64,000 nucleotides of DNA from Obelidium mucronatum. Its lineage: Eukaryota; Chytridiomycota; Chytridiomycetes; Chytridiales; Chytriomycetaceae. The position numbers and the translations under genes are program-made. Location: the NCBI GenBank assembly GCA_025765595.1, contig JAIVFH010000006.1, forward strand, positions 372,001 through 436,000. Direction: 5' to 3'. A model generated the notes under the pieces. It did not search any database, was not told the origin of the DNA, and worked only from the letters and a program-made list of their open reading frames with translations. Below, piece by piece: positions 23,889 through 33,766 of the stretch; position 1 is the first letter of the stretch, and each line of letters starts with the position of its first letter.

Positions 23889-24018
23889 ATAGAAAAAAAA
23901 AGAAAAAAAAAAAAAAAGAAAAAAAAAAGAAAAAAAAAAGAAAAAAAAAAGAAAAAAGAAAAAAGAAAAAAAAAAGAAAAAAGAAAAAAAAGAAAAAAAG
24001 AAAAAAAACAAGAAATAA
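23889..24018. repeat. purine-only (A)nG tract between convergent genes
   Basis: About 120 bp of A runs of 5-14 interrupted by single G. It lies between the Pumilio 3' end and the stop of the PNRC-like gene. It gives spurious Lys/Arg or Phe/Leu reading frames and is not coding. Confidence 0.9.
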
Positions 24019-24046
24019 ACAAGAATAACGCAAGCCAAAGCATCCA

Positions 24047-25208
24047 TCACGTCTCATTGATCTTCAACAATGTTTTCAAGTTTTGACTCATTTCACCCAA
24101 ATGTGGGGGTGGCGGAGAAATGCTTGGAGACATGTCTGGTGTGACACCTGCATGCTTGTGCCCTTGATGGACCACGATTGGTTGTTGTTGCGGTAGATGC
24201 TGCGGTATTGCCATACCCGCTGTCCGCTGGATTGGATCATTGTGAACGAGGTGTGAAAACACCACTGGAGGTTGTTGATACGGTGTGCTAGGAAAATGAG
24301 GCCTTACAAAGTGCGGATGATGACTATAAACAGAGAACTGGGTTTGGTCGAAGCCCACAAATATGGGAGGCTGGGAAAGTGGAAGCGGTGGGGGAGGGAT
24401 CATGGCGTTTACATGAGCCATACGAAAGAACTGCTGGCTGTTCGAATGAGTTGCTTCGAGAGTGGCATCTTCAGATAAGCCATCCATAGAAAAAACGCCT
24501 GAGTCATCATTGTGTGACTTCGCAATTAACTGAACAGAGACGCCAGAATTTTGCGTAGGGTTGCGTCTTTCGTTGTTAACGACGCTTGCCGCACTCACAG
24601 TCACAGGCAAGAGTGGGTTGTAAGTTGTGGCGGACTGGGACAATGTGAGAGGTGGCTTGATTGAGGACAATAGCGGTGGACTTGACGATGGCACACTAGC
24701 TTTGACAAAAACAGGAATGGGCAGAGCTGAGGCAGCAGGGGCATTTTGGAAATTTGCTCCAGCGTACTTCATTCGTTCAACAAACGAAGCTGAGAGTTGT
24801 GGTTGGGTGTCATTGTTGGCCTTACTTGGAGTAGGAACGGGAACAGGCTCAGGAACGGAAGCTCTGAACAAAAGCAGCTTAAGAAACGAGATGAAGATGA
24901 TCTGTGAACAAAAACACACACTTCGTTTTCGGTGTTGTGCTGCTACGGCTGCTACCATTCCGGCTTCCATGAGTGCTTCCACTGCTACAGTTGTTGGGGT
25001 TGGTGCTAGTGCTTTTTGGCTTGCGTGGTGTCTTTTGTATGGGCGGCTGCTTTTGCTGGGACTCATTTGGGGCCATTACAACTGTCGATGTAGACGCATC
25101 AGGGTGTTGTGCCGCTCGTGGATGACTCTTGCGAGAGGTTGAGGGTGACTTTTTTGGCAACGGAGACCTGCCCGATGCTGTTATTGGGTGGGACGGCTGT
25201 GTGGCCAT
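24047..25208 (-). CDS. PNRC/Edc1-like mRNA decapping co-activator
   Basis: Two exons (24922-25208, 24047-24863) join to 367 residues of low-complexity, Ser/Pro-rich sequence. The informative part is the short motif YAGANFQNAPAASALPIPVF, which resembles the PNRC family signature (FAG..F...P.P..LP.P). Its LPxP core is the Dcp1 EVH1-domain ligand found in PNRC2 and yeast Edc1/2. By family knowledge this would tether and stimulate Dcp1-Dcp2 decapping. The rest has a Pro/His/Gln-rich tail and no folded domain that I recognise. An upstream in-frame ATG at 25274 would add a hydrophobic 22-residue extension; the start at 25208 (MATQPSHPITASGRSPLPK) looks more natural. The call depends on one motif. 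Confidence 0.65.
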
Positions 25209-25509
25209 TGTAGAAAGATTTTTTGTTTCAGCCAAATGAAAAATGACTGGAAATATGAGCAGTGTTTTGCTCAATTACAACATGATGTTGTACATATCGC
25301 CCTTCCTCTTCGTTGTTAAACACTTGTCCCTCACACATTCGCCATCATTGCGGCCACAGGATGATTTCCGTCAGTTTATATATTCAAATAAGATACTGTT
25401 GTTCTTCTAACTACATTCGTACTCTTTCGGTGTTTCTTTCCAAAAGAAACAAGTCTTAAACTATTTTCTTCGTTTTTGTGTTATTTACTAATAATATTTA
25501 ACGGCATAA
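25209..25509. promoter_or_regulatory. divergent intergenic region PNRC-like / ELP5
   Basis: A 301-bp AT-rich spacer between two divergent starts; it must hold both promoters. It includes a TTTATATATTC stretch near 25375. I see no RNA gene or repeat in it. Confidence 0.5.
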
Positions 25510-26521
25510 ATGAAAACAATTGTTGTGCATCGTCCCTCTGCAGCTGAGGATGCAGACGTCGCCACACTGCTTCTGCATTTAGGAGCAGGCTTATCCTCTC
25601 CGCCGGTGGTTATTGATTGCTTGGCTCTCGCTGCGCGTTCGTCATCGTTCATCGCAGCAGTTTCAGAACTTGAATTGATATCACCAACGTCGACTGCTAT
25701 GCTTGTGATCGAATCTATCACTGCTTTACTCATGCTAAAGAATGAATCCGTGTCTTCTGTTTTTCGTGCTTTACAGTTGCTGCTGTCACGTTGTGGTTAG
25801 TCAGGTTATGTTGCAACTACCATCTGATAGTGAATCAAGAAGATTGCTACTCCCACGTCATTCTTATTAATCATTTGGAATCATCGGACGGCTCCAAGTC
25901 ACATTTTTCATTTTCGGATATTCTTGACACTTTGGCTGTAGAAGTGTTCACTCTTGAGACCGCCAAGAAGAATGCGTCGGATTTGGCTTTGTGGGCAGAT
26001 GGGTGGATTATTGTGGATTGTTTTCTTCTCAAGGCAAGTGGATCTGGTGGTCATGGCCGGATTCGAAAAGGAAGCGTGAAAGAGGTAGCGCACTATCACT
26101 CTACCTTCGTATTTAACTCTGTTTTAAATAGAGGGTCGGAATCAAATTGCTTGATGTTGTTAAGAAGACTACCCTGTCACGCCGAGTTTCAGAGTTGGTC
26201 CTTGAAGTAAAACCTGAACAAACAGTACATTTGGGAGTCAACGACAGGAAGCCTTCTGGCAATGTGGTATTCACACCTGAAACAAATCCTTTACCCAATC
26301 TTTTGCCTGTCAGTTCTCGTAATGATCCTACAAGCAATTTGTCCTTCAATCTCAAGCTGACAAATGAGCAACGAGAGATGAAAGAAGCCAGTGTATTACC
26401 ATATGTGCACACAGGTGAAGGCATTGGCGTAAATCTAGCACACATAGGGGGATTTATACATTATGAAGCCGATGCCAATGATGATTCTGAGGGAGATCCT
26501 GATGATGATCTGGCTTTGTAG
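25510..26521 (+). CDS. ELP5: Elongator complex subunit ELP5
   Basis: Subunit of the Elp456 subcomplex of Elongator, needed for wobble-uridine (mcm5/ncm5) tRNA modification. Exons 25510-25795, 25831-26084 and 26132-26521 join to 309 residues. The N-terminal RecA-like fold is recognisable only weakly (LLLHLGAGLSSPPVVIDCLA, then a helical region and FSFSDILDTLAVEVF). The C-terminal tail is diagnostic of the family: SNLSFNLKLTNEQREMKEAS, VLPYVHTGEGIG, then HYEADANDDSEGDPDDDLAL, the acidic DPDDDL end seen in fungal and animal Elp5. The length agrees with human ELP5 (about 300). It is the last ordinary gene before the transposon island. Confidence 0.8.
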
Positions 26522-27049
26522 CTGACAACCCAGTTCCCTTGTGAATTGCTTATAAACATTTCTTTTGTGCTGAATCTCTAATAAAAATTAGTATGTGGGA
26601 TTTCATCAAGGTAATTTGTCAGAGTAAAACCAGGAAAAATTCGAATAATAAACCGGACTTTATTTAAATAGACTTCATTTAAAGCTGCCTGTCTAGATAA
26701 ACTCCCCCAATACAAAATCTGAGCAAACTATGGTCAACAGGCATCTAAGTGTTTCTCAATCACTTGACCACAAGCTCACAGTTAATGACATGTCCAATTG
26801 ACTCACAGCACAAGGATACATGATACTACCAATTAGCCCTAACCCACCTTATCCTCTGGCAAATTTTTCCCATTCTTCACAGAGTAGATATCTTGAGTGA
26901 GGAGTATCTCCATTCCAGGAGGTAAGTCTCGAGGAAATCTTCCCATTCCAATCCAAGCCCACAGACTTTCCGAAAGTGAAGATTGTTATTGTTGTGGAAA
27001 AGTAAACCAAAATGCTGAGTAGTAACATAACATTATCTCCTCCTTTGGC
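26522..27049. other. gene-free AT-rich spacer at the edge of the transposon island
   Basis: This stretch holds the 3' UTR of ELP5 (an AATAAAA-type sequence near 26580) and then sequence without a supportable gene. It may contain the decayed 3' LTR of the Ty3 element, but I could not match it to a second LTR. Confidence 0.5.
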
Positions 27050-27429
27050 GTTGGACTCTGGACAAACGCTTGGACTTGGTAAGCAAGTTGGAATTTGGTT
27101 TATCTGGATACTGATTATGAAAGGCGGCAATCAGAGCAGGCACATTGTCACCAGTGTCAACCAGTAGTTACGTAGCAGGCTCCCAAGAGTCTTTGTCAGG
27201 GCCATATCCAAGCCATCGAATGAGATATTGGAGACAATTTCAATGAATACAAGAGTCAAGATTGGAGTCAACTTCAAATTCTAATTGACCATCAACTTTG
27301 AGGTGGCGGAGGATTTGTAAACCCAGGAAGATGCACTTTTTGGTCAAAAATAAAAGATGAATATGTTTCTCACACATAATTCTGTTATTATGGATGACGT
27401 ATTTATGTTTATTGAATATACTTTCTTGG

Positions 27430-27675
27430 TGAAAACACAAACTAAAACTGAAGTCTCGAAATTGCATCAAATAGAGGCTCCTTACGAAGTTTGACATTGG
27501 TAATCTGCGCAACGGCACAGAGAGCGGTAACAATGTCTTTTCTGCGACCCCGAAACATTCCCGCCAAGATCCCAAAATCCTTCATTCTTTTATTAACAGT
27601 CTCGTGACAAGCACCCAAAATGGTCCAGTTGCAATTGTGCTTTCTAACTGCATCCCCAACCCCTTCATTTTTCAC
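27430..27675 (-). pseudogene. DDE (DDE_4-type) transposase C-terminal fragment
   Basis: The minus strand reads VRKHNCNWTILGACHETVNK then RMKDFGILAGMFRG and VTALCAVAQITNVKL. The pattern H-x2-VN-x-R-x-K-x-F-x-IL followed by AV/QIT is typical of the end of DDE_4-type (Harbinger/ISL2EU-like) transposases. The upstream catalytic domain is absent; instead, at 28002-27685, there is an unrelated-looking hydrophobic reading frame. The source element is therefore internally deleted or rearranged. Confidence 0.6.
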
Positions 27676-28660
27676 ATGCCGACATCACAGAAAGCCCAAA
27701 AAAAGAAGCAAAGCGTCAAGACCAATCCCTGTGAGCTTGAAGATACTTGTCAGCAGACTTGGAGATAATTGAGATGCCAGTTTGACAAAAGACCAGATAA
27801 GTGAGATTTCCAAAGGAGAGGTTTCAGGGGCCAAAGCGTCAATGAACTTGACACGGTCTTCAAAAAATCCTTCATGAAATTGATGCTTCGTGAAGATGGG
27901 AGAAAGGGAGTAATGAATTTTTAAGTTTTTGGTGATGGGGCAGAAGTATTTGAGGGGGGTTATATACTTTTTTGGAGAAGCATGATCTAAATTTTTTACC
28001 AAATAAGGGTTTCAAAAAGTCTATAAATAGCAGTAGTTTTCTCACCAAGAAAATCTAAAATCTATTTTTTATCCCCAACTTCTACTTACCTTTCAAGTTC
28101 TCATGGGAGCGCGTCCTCAATACGCTGCTGATGGGAAGACTGTCATGCCAGCAGCCAAGTACAAAGCAAAAGAATGGACTGCACAAGACATGGCACTACT
28201 TCTTGATCTTGTTAAAGCTGACCCGGAATTGACTGGTTGAGATGCCCGCAGTCGTCAACCACAGTGACTGGCTCTCTTTGAAACTTCCACTTTGAAAAGC
28301 AAGATTAATGCATGCATTAATCATCTTTGAGATGATGAAAGTAAGTGGTTTCCCTTTATTATAACACATTGTCTTCATTTTTCTTTGATTAAAATTTGAT
28401 TTAATCAACACACTCACTGCTGAGGCGGCACGTGACTTGTCCAACGCAAAGAGACAACAAAGGACACCTCATCAAAACAAGTCAGAAAAGAAGGAGGAGT
28501 GGGCGCTTCTTCAAGCTTGCACTGATAAAAATGCAAGACCTTTGGATCGGGAACCAACACGTGAAGAGGCTGCGAGGGAGCTTGCTTTGACTATCTGACG
28601 AAGGGGAGACCGCCAAAGACCCCTATTAATCCAGCTGACAAACTGCCTCTTAAGCCAGCA

Positions 28661-29212
28661 GTGACCAATCCATCCTTGTATTCATCTGTTGCAACGTCCG
28701 CCAAGAAACCAGCCCTTCAAGAAAATTTGTCTGAAAATTTTCAAATGGGTCAACTGGGTGCTGGTTCAAACATTGTGCTGCATGACTTGGTTTGGTATCA
28801 AGAAGATGGAAAGTATTACGATATGGTGTATATTTACAATATGGAGGGGATCAAATTGACTTTCCAGATCTCACCTGATACCTGCTCGTTAAAATGTCGG
28901 TACACGCCTTGCTTGAAGGCACCCATGATTGTGACTCTCCAAGAAACGTTTCCGTTTACCAGTACTTTGGAAATGCTGGGGCTGAACAGTTCACTTGCTT
29001 CATCCACTTTCCCTACCCGGTCGAGAGGGAAAAAAGAGTGCCACCTATCCAAAAAAGTGGCCATTACTGGGGTATCACCTGACAGCAGTCTGGTGACTGT
29101 GAAGGCTGCCCGTCCTGGTGGAATTGTTCTAATTTACAGATTGGCAGGACAGACTTCTCAAGTGACAACACAAATTGAATATGAGAACTTTGGTGTTTTA
29201 TTGGAAGAGTAA
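28661..29212 (+). CDS. unknown protein encoded in the TIR element (copy 1)
   Basis: 183-codon open reading frame from MTNPSLYSSVATSAKKPAL to the end of the element body. It appears to be the last part of a longer gene beginning at 28103 (MGARPQYAADGKTVMPAAKY, then KEWTAQDMALLLDLV, which has a Myb/SANT-like look). The longer reading is broken by stops near 28238 and 28274, and introns cannot be excluded. The downstream part has no family I recognise. It has a beta-rich feel (LVWYQEDGKYYDMVYIYNME, VTVKAARPGGIVLIYRLAGQ). Almost the same protein is open in the second copy at 43023, differing by one internal residue and the last codon. This suggests selection or very recent duplication. Confidence 0.4.
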   Translation: MTNPSLYSSVATSAKKPALQENLSENFQMGQLGAGSNIVLHDLVWYQEDGKYYDMVYIYNMEGIKLTFQISPDTCSLKCRYTPCLKAPMIVTLQETFPFTSTLEMLGLNSSLASSTFPTRSRGKKECHLSKKVAITGVSPDSSLVTVKAARPGGIVLIYRLAGQTSQVTTQIEYENFGVLLEE

Positions 29213-31564
29213 ATAAAAATTTATTTTTTAGTGAATAGTGCGTCTTCCAGGAACAATGTCCTTTGTCTTGGGTTCTAAGAGGGAAACGTGAAAGACTGGA
29301 TGTATCTTCATGGATGCAGGGAACTTGAGTCGGTAAGCAACTGGATTGATAACTTGTTTGATTTTGAAAGGACCAAACTTCTTATCGTCAAACTTAGAAG
29401 TAGGGCGTCAAGTTTTGATATGACGACCATCAAGGAAAACAAGGTCGCAACCTTGAGGTTTGGTGTTGGAAGACGGTGATTGTTGTCAGAGGCAGTATAT
29501 GATGCTTGGGTTTCACGTAAGTTTGCTTGTAAGTTCTGAAGAATTGTGTCTAATTCTTTAATTCTATCTTCGGCAGCAGGGACTATAGGATCTCAAATAA
29601 TCATTAAATCAAAGAGCGGGTGGTGTGCCATATTTGCATAGAATGGAGTCATGCCGGTGGATGAGTTAATCGTATTGTTGTAAGTGAATTACGTGAGTGC
29701 AAGGTGAGGAAATGCCCAATTATCTTGTTGATAGTTGCAGTAGATTCAGATGTATTGTTCTAAAACTTGATTTACTACTTCTGTAGAACCATTGGACTCC
29801 GGATGGAAAGCGGATGAAAGATTTACTTTTGAACTAAGTAATTTGTGGAATCGTTTCCAGAACGCAGAAACAAATTGAGGGCCACGATTGGAAACAATGG
29901 AGCGTGGAGAGCCGTGATGTTAGAACACGTTGTCAAGAAATAAGTCCGCGGTTCCTGATGAGGTAATAGTCTTGTTGGTTGGAATGAAATGGGCTTGTTT
30001 ACTAAGACAGTCTTTAACAACCATAATAGCATCAAAGGATTGATAAACTGGAAGGTCGGTGATAAAGTCAATGGAAATATCCCACCAACGCTCAGCCGGA
30101 ACCGGAAGAGGCTGGAGTAATCCGAACGGAGCATGATGGGAGGGCTTGGCACGTTTACAGGTATTGCAATTATTTATGAGGCACTTGAGAGTCTTACGCA
30201 TATGATGCCAGTAGAAATCACGGGATATGAGCTCGAGACTCTTGGCAAGTCCAAAATGACCAGCAGAAGCGGAACAATGCCAATTCTGGAATATTTCGAT
30301 CTGGAGCTCGAGTGTTGGAATCACTATGAGGTCTTGATAAAACAGTAAGTTGTCTTGGAAATGGTAGTCAGAGGAGAGGCATTGATTAACCAAGTCTTGA
30401 TACAGGGATGAGGCTAGAGTGGCGGATTGAAGATGATGAATGAACCCTGGATCAGATGATTGAACAGAAATGGTGGAGATGGAAACATGTCGGAAGATCT
30501 AAAGATAATTTGTGGAACAGAAGTCTTGAGCTTGAAATTCGGAACAGCGAGAGAGAATGTCAGCCTTGCCGTTAGGGCAACCAGGGCGGTGGAGAATACG
30601 GAAAGCAAAGTCGGACAGTGTTTGATACCATTGATATTGGCATCAGGAAAGTTGGGTGGCAGTGGTGAATTGTTCAAGATTCTTGTGGTCAGAAAACACA
30701 AGTGTTGGGGCTTCTGGATCAGCTGGATGGAGGTAATGACGCCACACAACAAAGGCTTCATGAATCGCTAACAATTCTTTGTCATGTGTATCATAGTTAA
30801 TTTTGGCAGGAAGGAACTGGCGTGAATGGAAGGCAGCTGGATAAAGAATGCCATTAGATGCATCAGTTTTGACAATAGCGGGTTCCAAGAAATCAAACAG
30901 CTTGAGTGTGGGGATGGTGGAAAATGCAGATTTGAGCAACAGAAAGGACTCTTGAGCAGTATCAGGCCAATGGAACTTGATGTCTTTTCGAGTGAGTTGG
31001 GTGAGTGGTCGTACTATGTCTGAGAAACCTAATACAAAACGTCTATAAAAGTTTGCAAACCCGAGAAACATTTGGATGTCTTTGAAAGACTTGGGAATTG
31101 GCCAATCGGAGACAGCAGTGACTTTGGAGGGATCCATCTTGATTCCATCAGCAGAGACAATCATGCCGAGGAAATCAACTTCAGGAAGATGGAAAGAACA
31201 CTTGGCGGGGTTGACAGGGAGAGAGTTCTGGCGAAGGCGTTCAAGGACTTGTTTGACGTGTTGTTCATGTAAGTCTTCATTTTCCGAAAAGATGAGTATG
31301 TCGTCAAGGTAGATGACAACACAAACACCAATTAGATCCGAGAAGATGTCATTGAGAAAGAACTGGAACGCGGCGGGAGCGTTTGAGAGATCAAAAGGAA
31401 TGGCATTATACTGGTTATGTCCAAATTTACAGCGGAAGGCAGTTTTCCACTCATCACCTTTCTTGATTCATACTAGGTGATCAGCGTCAGGGAGATCAAG
31501 ATGGGTGAATACACGTGACTTTCCAAGCTTGTCAAGGAGATCTTGAGAGAGAGGTAACAGGCGG

Positions 31565-32056
31565 TGTTAGAACCAGATAGTCAATAAAAGACTTAAGGGT
31601 TCTTGAAGGCACGAGGGCTTAGGGGGCACGAGGGCTTGTCCAATAAAGGCTTGAGGTCACGAGAGACGGGATCGAAGAGTTACAAAACTGAAGACTAACA
31701 CAGAATGTATTGAAACTGAACTAAAACTCAGAGCAGAAAGCTTGCTATTTATGCAAGTTCTGGAATTTCAAATAACAAAAGTTCAAAAACTGAAAACAAA
31801 CTGAAAATCAAACAGAAATTGTGATAGCAAGAGTGATAGCACAATAATATGTGAAATCAAGAATGATATCACAAAATGAAACAGAAAAACTTAGTAAAGT
31901 GACAAATCAAAGATGACAAATACAAAAATAGAAACTTAAAGTAAAATGATACTAGCGGGGATCGAACCCGGGTTTCCATCGTGAGAGTCGCGCGTAATGA
32001 CCACTAAGCTACGGAACTATAGAGAAATATCCCTATAAGACGGGTGATTCCTAACA
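31565..32056 (-). mobile_element. solo LTR (492 bp) with 5-bp target duplication
   Basis: Begins TGTTAGAACC and ends TTCCTAACA on the plus strand (TG...CA with matching TGTTAG inverted ends). It is flanked on both sides by GGCGG (31560-31564 and 32057-32061), and it interrupts the Ty3 reverse transcriptase. On the minus strand it contains a TATA-like CATAAATAGCAAG near 31750, consistent with an LTR promoter in that orientation. A tRNA-like block lies close to its 5' end. No internal retrotransposon sequence remains, so it arose by LTR-LTR recombination. Confidence 0.88.
31953..32024 (-). pseudogene. tRNA-Glu(CUC)-like sequence inside the solo LTR
   Basis: The minus strand contains a perfect-looking A box (TAGCTTAGTGG), an anticodon-loop-like CTCTCAC, and a B box (GGTTCGATCC) at tRNA spacing. 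The anticodon stem and the outer T-stem pairs do not close properly, and the acceptor stem is poor. I therefore call it a tRNA-derived relic rather than a functional tRNA gene. The internal pol III promoter boxes are intact by eye. Confidence 0.6.
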
Positions 32057-32273
32057 GGCGGCAATTTTTCTTGGTAATGAGATTAATATGGCAATAATCG
32101 ACACAGGCTTGGGAACAAAGAAGCAAGGTGCAGTGACTGGAGATGTGGATGGAGGGATCCACTGGTGAGCAAGTGCTTTGGCAAGGTATTCTTGGAGAAC
32201 CTGTTCCTCTTGGGGAGAGAGCGGGTAAATCTTGTCTGGCGGTGGGAGCTTAACATTGCAGTCCATGTCACGT

Positions 32274-33312
32274 TCAAACTCGAGAGCCAAGTTGTACAGT
32301 TGATGGGGAGGCAACGTTGTAGGAGGCGGGTCGGTCTTGAGTGAGAATACGTCTGCAAAAGTGGAATACTTGATTGGGATGCCCTCTGGATCTAGAGGTA
32401 AGTCTTGGCGTAATCCTTCTTATTAAGCACGGCATGGATTGAAACGGTTGCAAAACCATTTTCCTTTGCAGGAGTGATGTCCAAAAGAGCAACAAATACG
32501 TCAGACCGGTATTTTTGGGGAAGCCTGAAGAAAGCTGGCGCATTAAGCAGCTCAATGTCCGTTGCAGCACAAGTTGTTGGTGGTTTAGGAGGAGTTGGCA
32601 GACCCTGAGTACACCACCACAGGTTTTTCCGCAATGAACACAGAAACCTTGGTATCGGCGTTGTTGTTTTTCCGCATTGGTAAGTTTTTCCCGAACCTTT
32701 CCCTTTTGTTGGACATAAGTGGCGTCTATGTCCATTGGCTTGGGACCATTGGGGTCTTGATTGGAAAAACGCGAGGTACTGGGTTCCTGAATGAGGATGG
32801 ACTGGGAACAGTGAGTGGTGCGGTGGAGATGGAGCGCGTCATTGTACTTGATGGACACGGTCATTAGCTTGGCAAGAGATTTCGGTGCTGGTTGTAAGAT
32901 GGAGTTGGACTTTAGGCTTGAGACCTTCTTGGAACAGCAACATCTTAGTGGCTTCGTCAATTTGGACACAGGCGAGCGGAAAGTTGGACAAAGCAGGTCA
33001 CATAGGCTTGTGCAGATTTAACTTGCTTGAGACAACGGAGATCGTGAAGAGGAAAACCAGGTGATTCTGGGAGATGAAGGTAAGAGTTTCATCACAGGAA
33101 CTGTGGAACTCCTTTGGCTTGTTAATCTTGATTTTTGAGGAAGCAGCAGAAGGTTGTGGAACTGGAACTTGTTCAGATTGACGGCTCAGGTATTGGAACT
33201 GGACTTGGATGTTTCTCACAGAATCCTGTAACTCTTGCATAGCTTCAAACATGTTGGCAGGAGTCACTTGTGGATCTTGATCGAGGTGCATGGGTGTACC
33301 AAAGGTAGACAT
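32274..33312 (-). pseudogene. Ty3 Gag remnant
   Basis: Starts MSTFGTPMHLDQDPQVTPAN and contains a helical Gag segment (MFEAMQELQDSVRNIQVQFQ). Further on is the chromovirus nucleocapsid stretch PMDIDATYVQQKGKVREKL with YQGFCVHCGKTC, a zinc-knuckle start. The reading frame shifts at least twice between these blocks, and an aspartic protease region is not clearly intact. Confidence 0.75.
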
Positions 33313-33423
33313 CTTGAGGGCAGAAGATAATGAGGGAGTTCAATACGATGTTACTCCTCACCTGACTGATGACTGCCTGCTTGGCTGTGACACTTGACCA
33401 AGTGCCTGGCAAATACCTGTTAA

Positions 33424-33582
33424 TTTTGCAAAAATTGCATTTGCACCAATGGGGCAACTAACTTGCGTGACGGCTGCGTAGGTATGCAGCAGCGCTTTGC
33501 CGGTCCCTTACCATTGTGTTGACTTCAGGTAAGGGTGATGGTTGATAGCCTGCTGCAGGTGCTAATGCAATTTTTGCAAAAT
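33424..33582. repeat. nested inverted repeat (quasi-palindrome) at the left DIRS border
   Basis: The outer arms 33424-33448 and 33558-33582 are inverted copies matching at 24 of 25 bases. Inside them are two more inverted pairs: GCAGCAG (33486) with CTGCTGC (33550), and CCCTTACC (33505) with GGTAAGGG (33528). The arrangement could extrude as a cruciform. The outer arms are not present at the right border. Confidence 0.75.
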
Positions 33583-33766
33583 CATCGCCAATAGTCGCCT
33601 CCCCACCGGTGTATGGAACAAGTACATTGATAAAGGGAATACCTTATCTTTATTAAATTAGGAATCGTGACCAACGAATCAAAAACAGATGTTAGACGCG
33701 ACTTGGGTGTTTGTGGAGGTTCTGTTGGTTGTTTTTGGCCAAGTGAGGGGCCTGCAGGATGCGGCC

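Larger units (their letters stand above)
27328..29246. mobile_element. 1.92-kb TIR DNA transposon with 5-bp target duplication, inserted in the Ty3 element
   Basis: The ends are imperfect inverted repeats: the left begins AAGATGCACTTTTTGG and the right, reverse-complemented, begins AAGACGCACTATTCAC. Both sides are flanked by CCAGG (27323-27327 and 29247-29251). Removing the insert and one CCAGG rejoins the Ty3 reading ...DIVPG to ...NPPPPQ, which supports the borders. Inside are a minus-strand DDE-like transposase C-terminal fragment at the left and a plus-strand gene at the right. A divergent AT-rich promoter near 28010-28100 includes TATAAATAG. A near-identical copy of positions 27672-29209 recurs at 42034-43571. 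The superfamily is uncertain. Confidence 0.7.
27060..30393 (-). pseudogene. Ty3 integrase and chromodomain remnant, split by an insertion
   Basis: The integrase part (30393-29257) shows the zinc-binding HHCC region (HFGLAKSLELISRDFYWHHM, then CLINNCNTCKRAKPSHH), the core WWDISIDFITDLP, and the GPFKI-type C-terminus ([29 protein letters not shown]). After the 27328-29246 insertion, reading resumes with PPPPQ and the chromodomain (QLEFEVDSNLDS, then CLQYLIRWLGYGPDKDSWEP) at 27322-27060. In-frame stops and one single-base shift are present. Chromodomains in this family target integration to marked chromatin. Confidence 0.85.
30414..32314 (-). pseudogene. Ty3 reverse transcriptase and RNase H remnant
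   Basis: The RT begins near IYPLSPQEEQVLQEYLAKAL and TAPCFFVPKP. It is broken by the solo LTR, then resumes with KSRVFTHLDLPDADH, FGHNQYNAIPFDLSNAPAAF and the catalytic VVIYLDDILIFSEN (31270-31320). The connection MFLGFANFYRRFVLGFSDI and RNase H (VKTDASNGILYPAAFHSRQF, YDTHDKELLAIHEAFVVWRH) follow. A single stop lies in the palm region, and more occur downstream. The order and motifs are those of Ty3/gypsy rather than copia. Confidence 0.88.
27050..33312 (-). mobile_element. decayed Ty3/gypsy chromovirus, interrupted by two later insertions
   Basis: Reading on the minus strand, domains occur in canonical chromovirus order: Gag with a zinc knuckle (33312-32274), reverse transcriptase with YLDD (32314-31000), RNase H (30950-30640), integrase with HHCC and catalytic regions (30393-29257), then a C-terminal chromodomain (27322-27060). 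Stops and frameshifts are frequent, so it is dead. A solo LTR (31565-32056) interrupts the RT. A 1.9-kb TIR element (27328-29246) separates the integrase tail from the chromodomain. LTRs were not found; the right end is abutted by the DIRS-like element. Confidence 0.88.

Noticed and set aside
23822..24086. Several overlapping Phe/Leu/Ser-rich or Lys/Arg-rich reading frames
   Set aside because: They are produced by the (A)nG purine tract and show no conservation or splice logic.
26522..27049. 3' LTR of the Ty3 element
   Set aside because: No matching partner was found near 33313-33485 and no TG...CA ends with a target duplication could be seen.
27685..28002. 105-codon minus-strand frame (MVKNLDHASPKKY...) in the TIR element as the transposase N-terminus
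   Set aside because: No DDE motif or other family signal, and it is separated by a stop from the DDE-like fragment; probably non-coding or remnant.
31953..32024. A functional tRNA-Glu gene
   Set aside because: A and B boxes and the CTCTCAC loop are present, but the anticodon stem, outer T stem and acceptor stem do not pair. I keep it as a relic inside the LTR.
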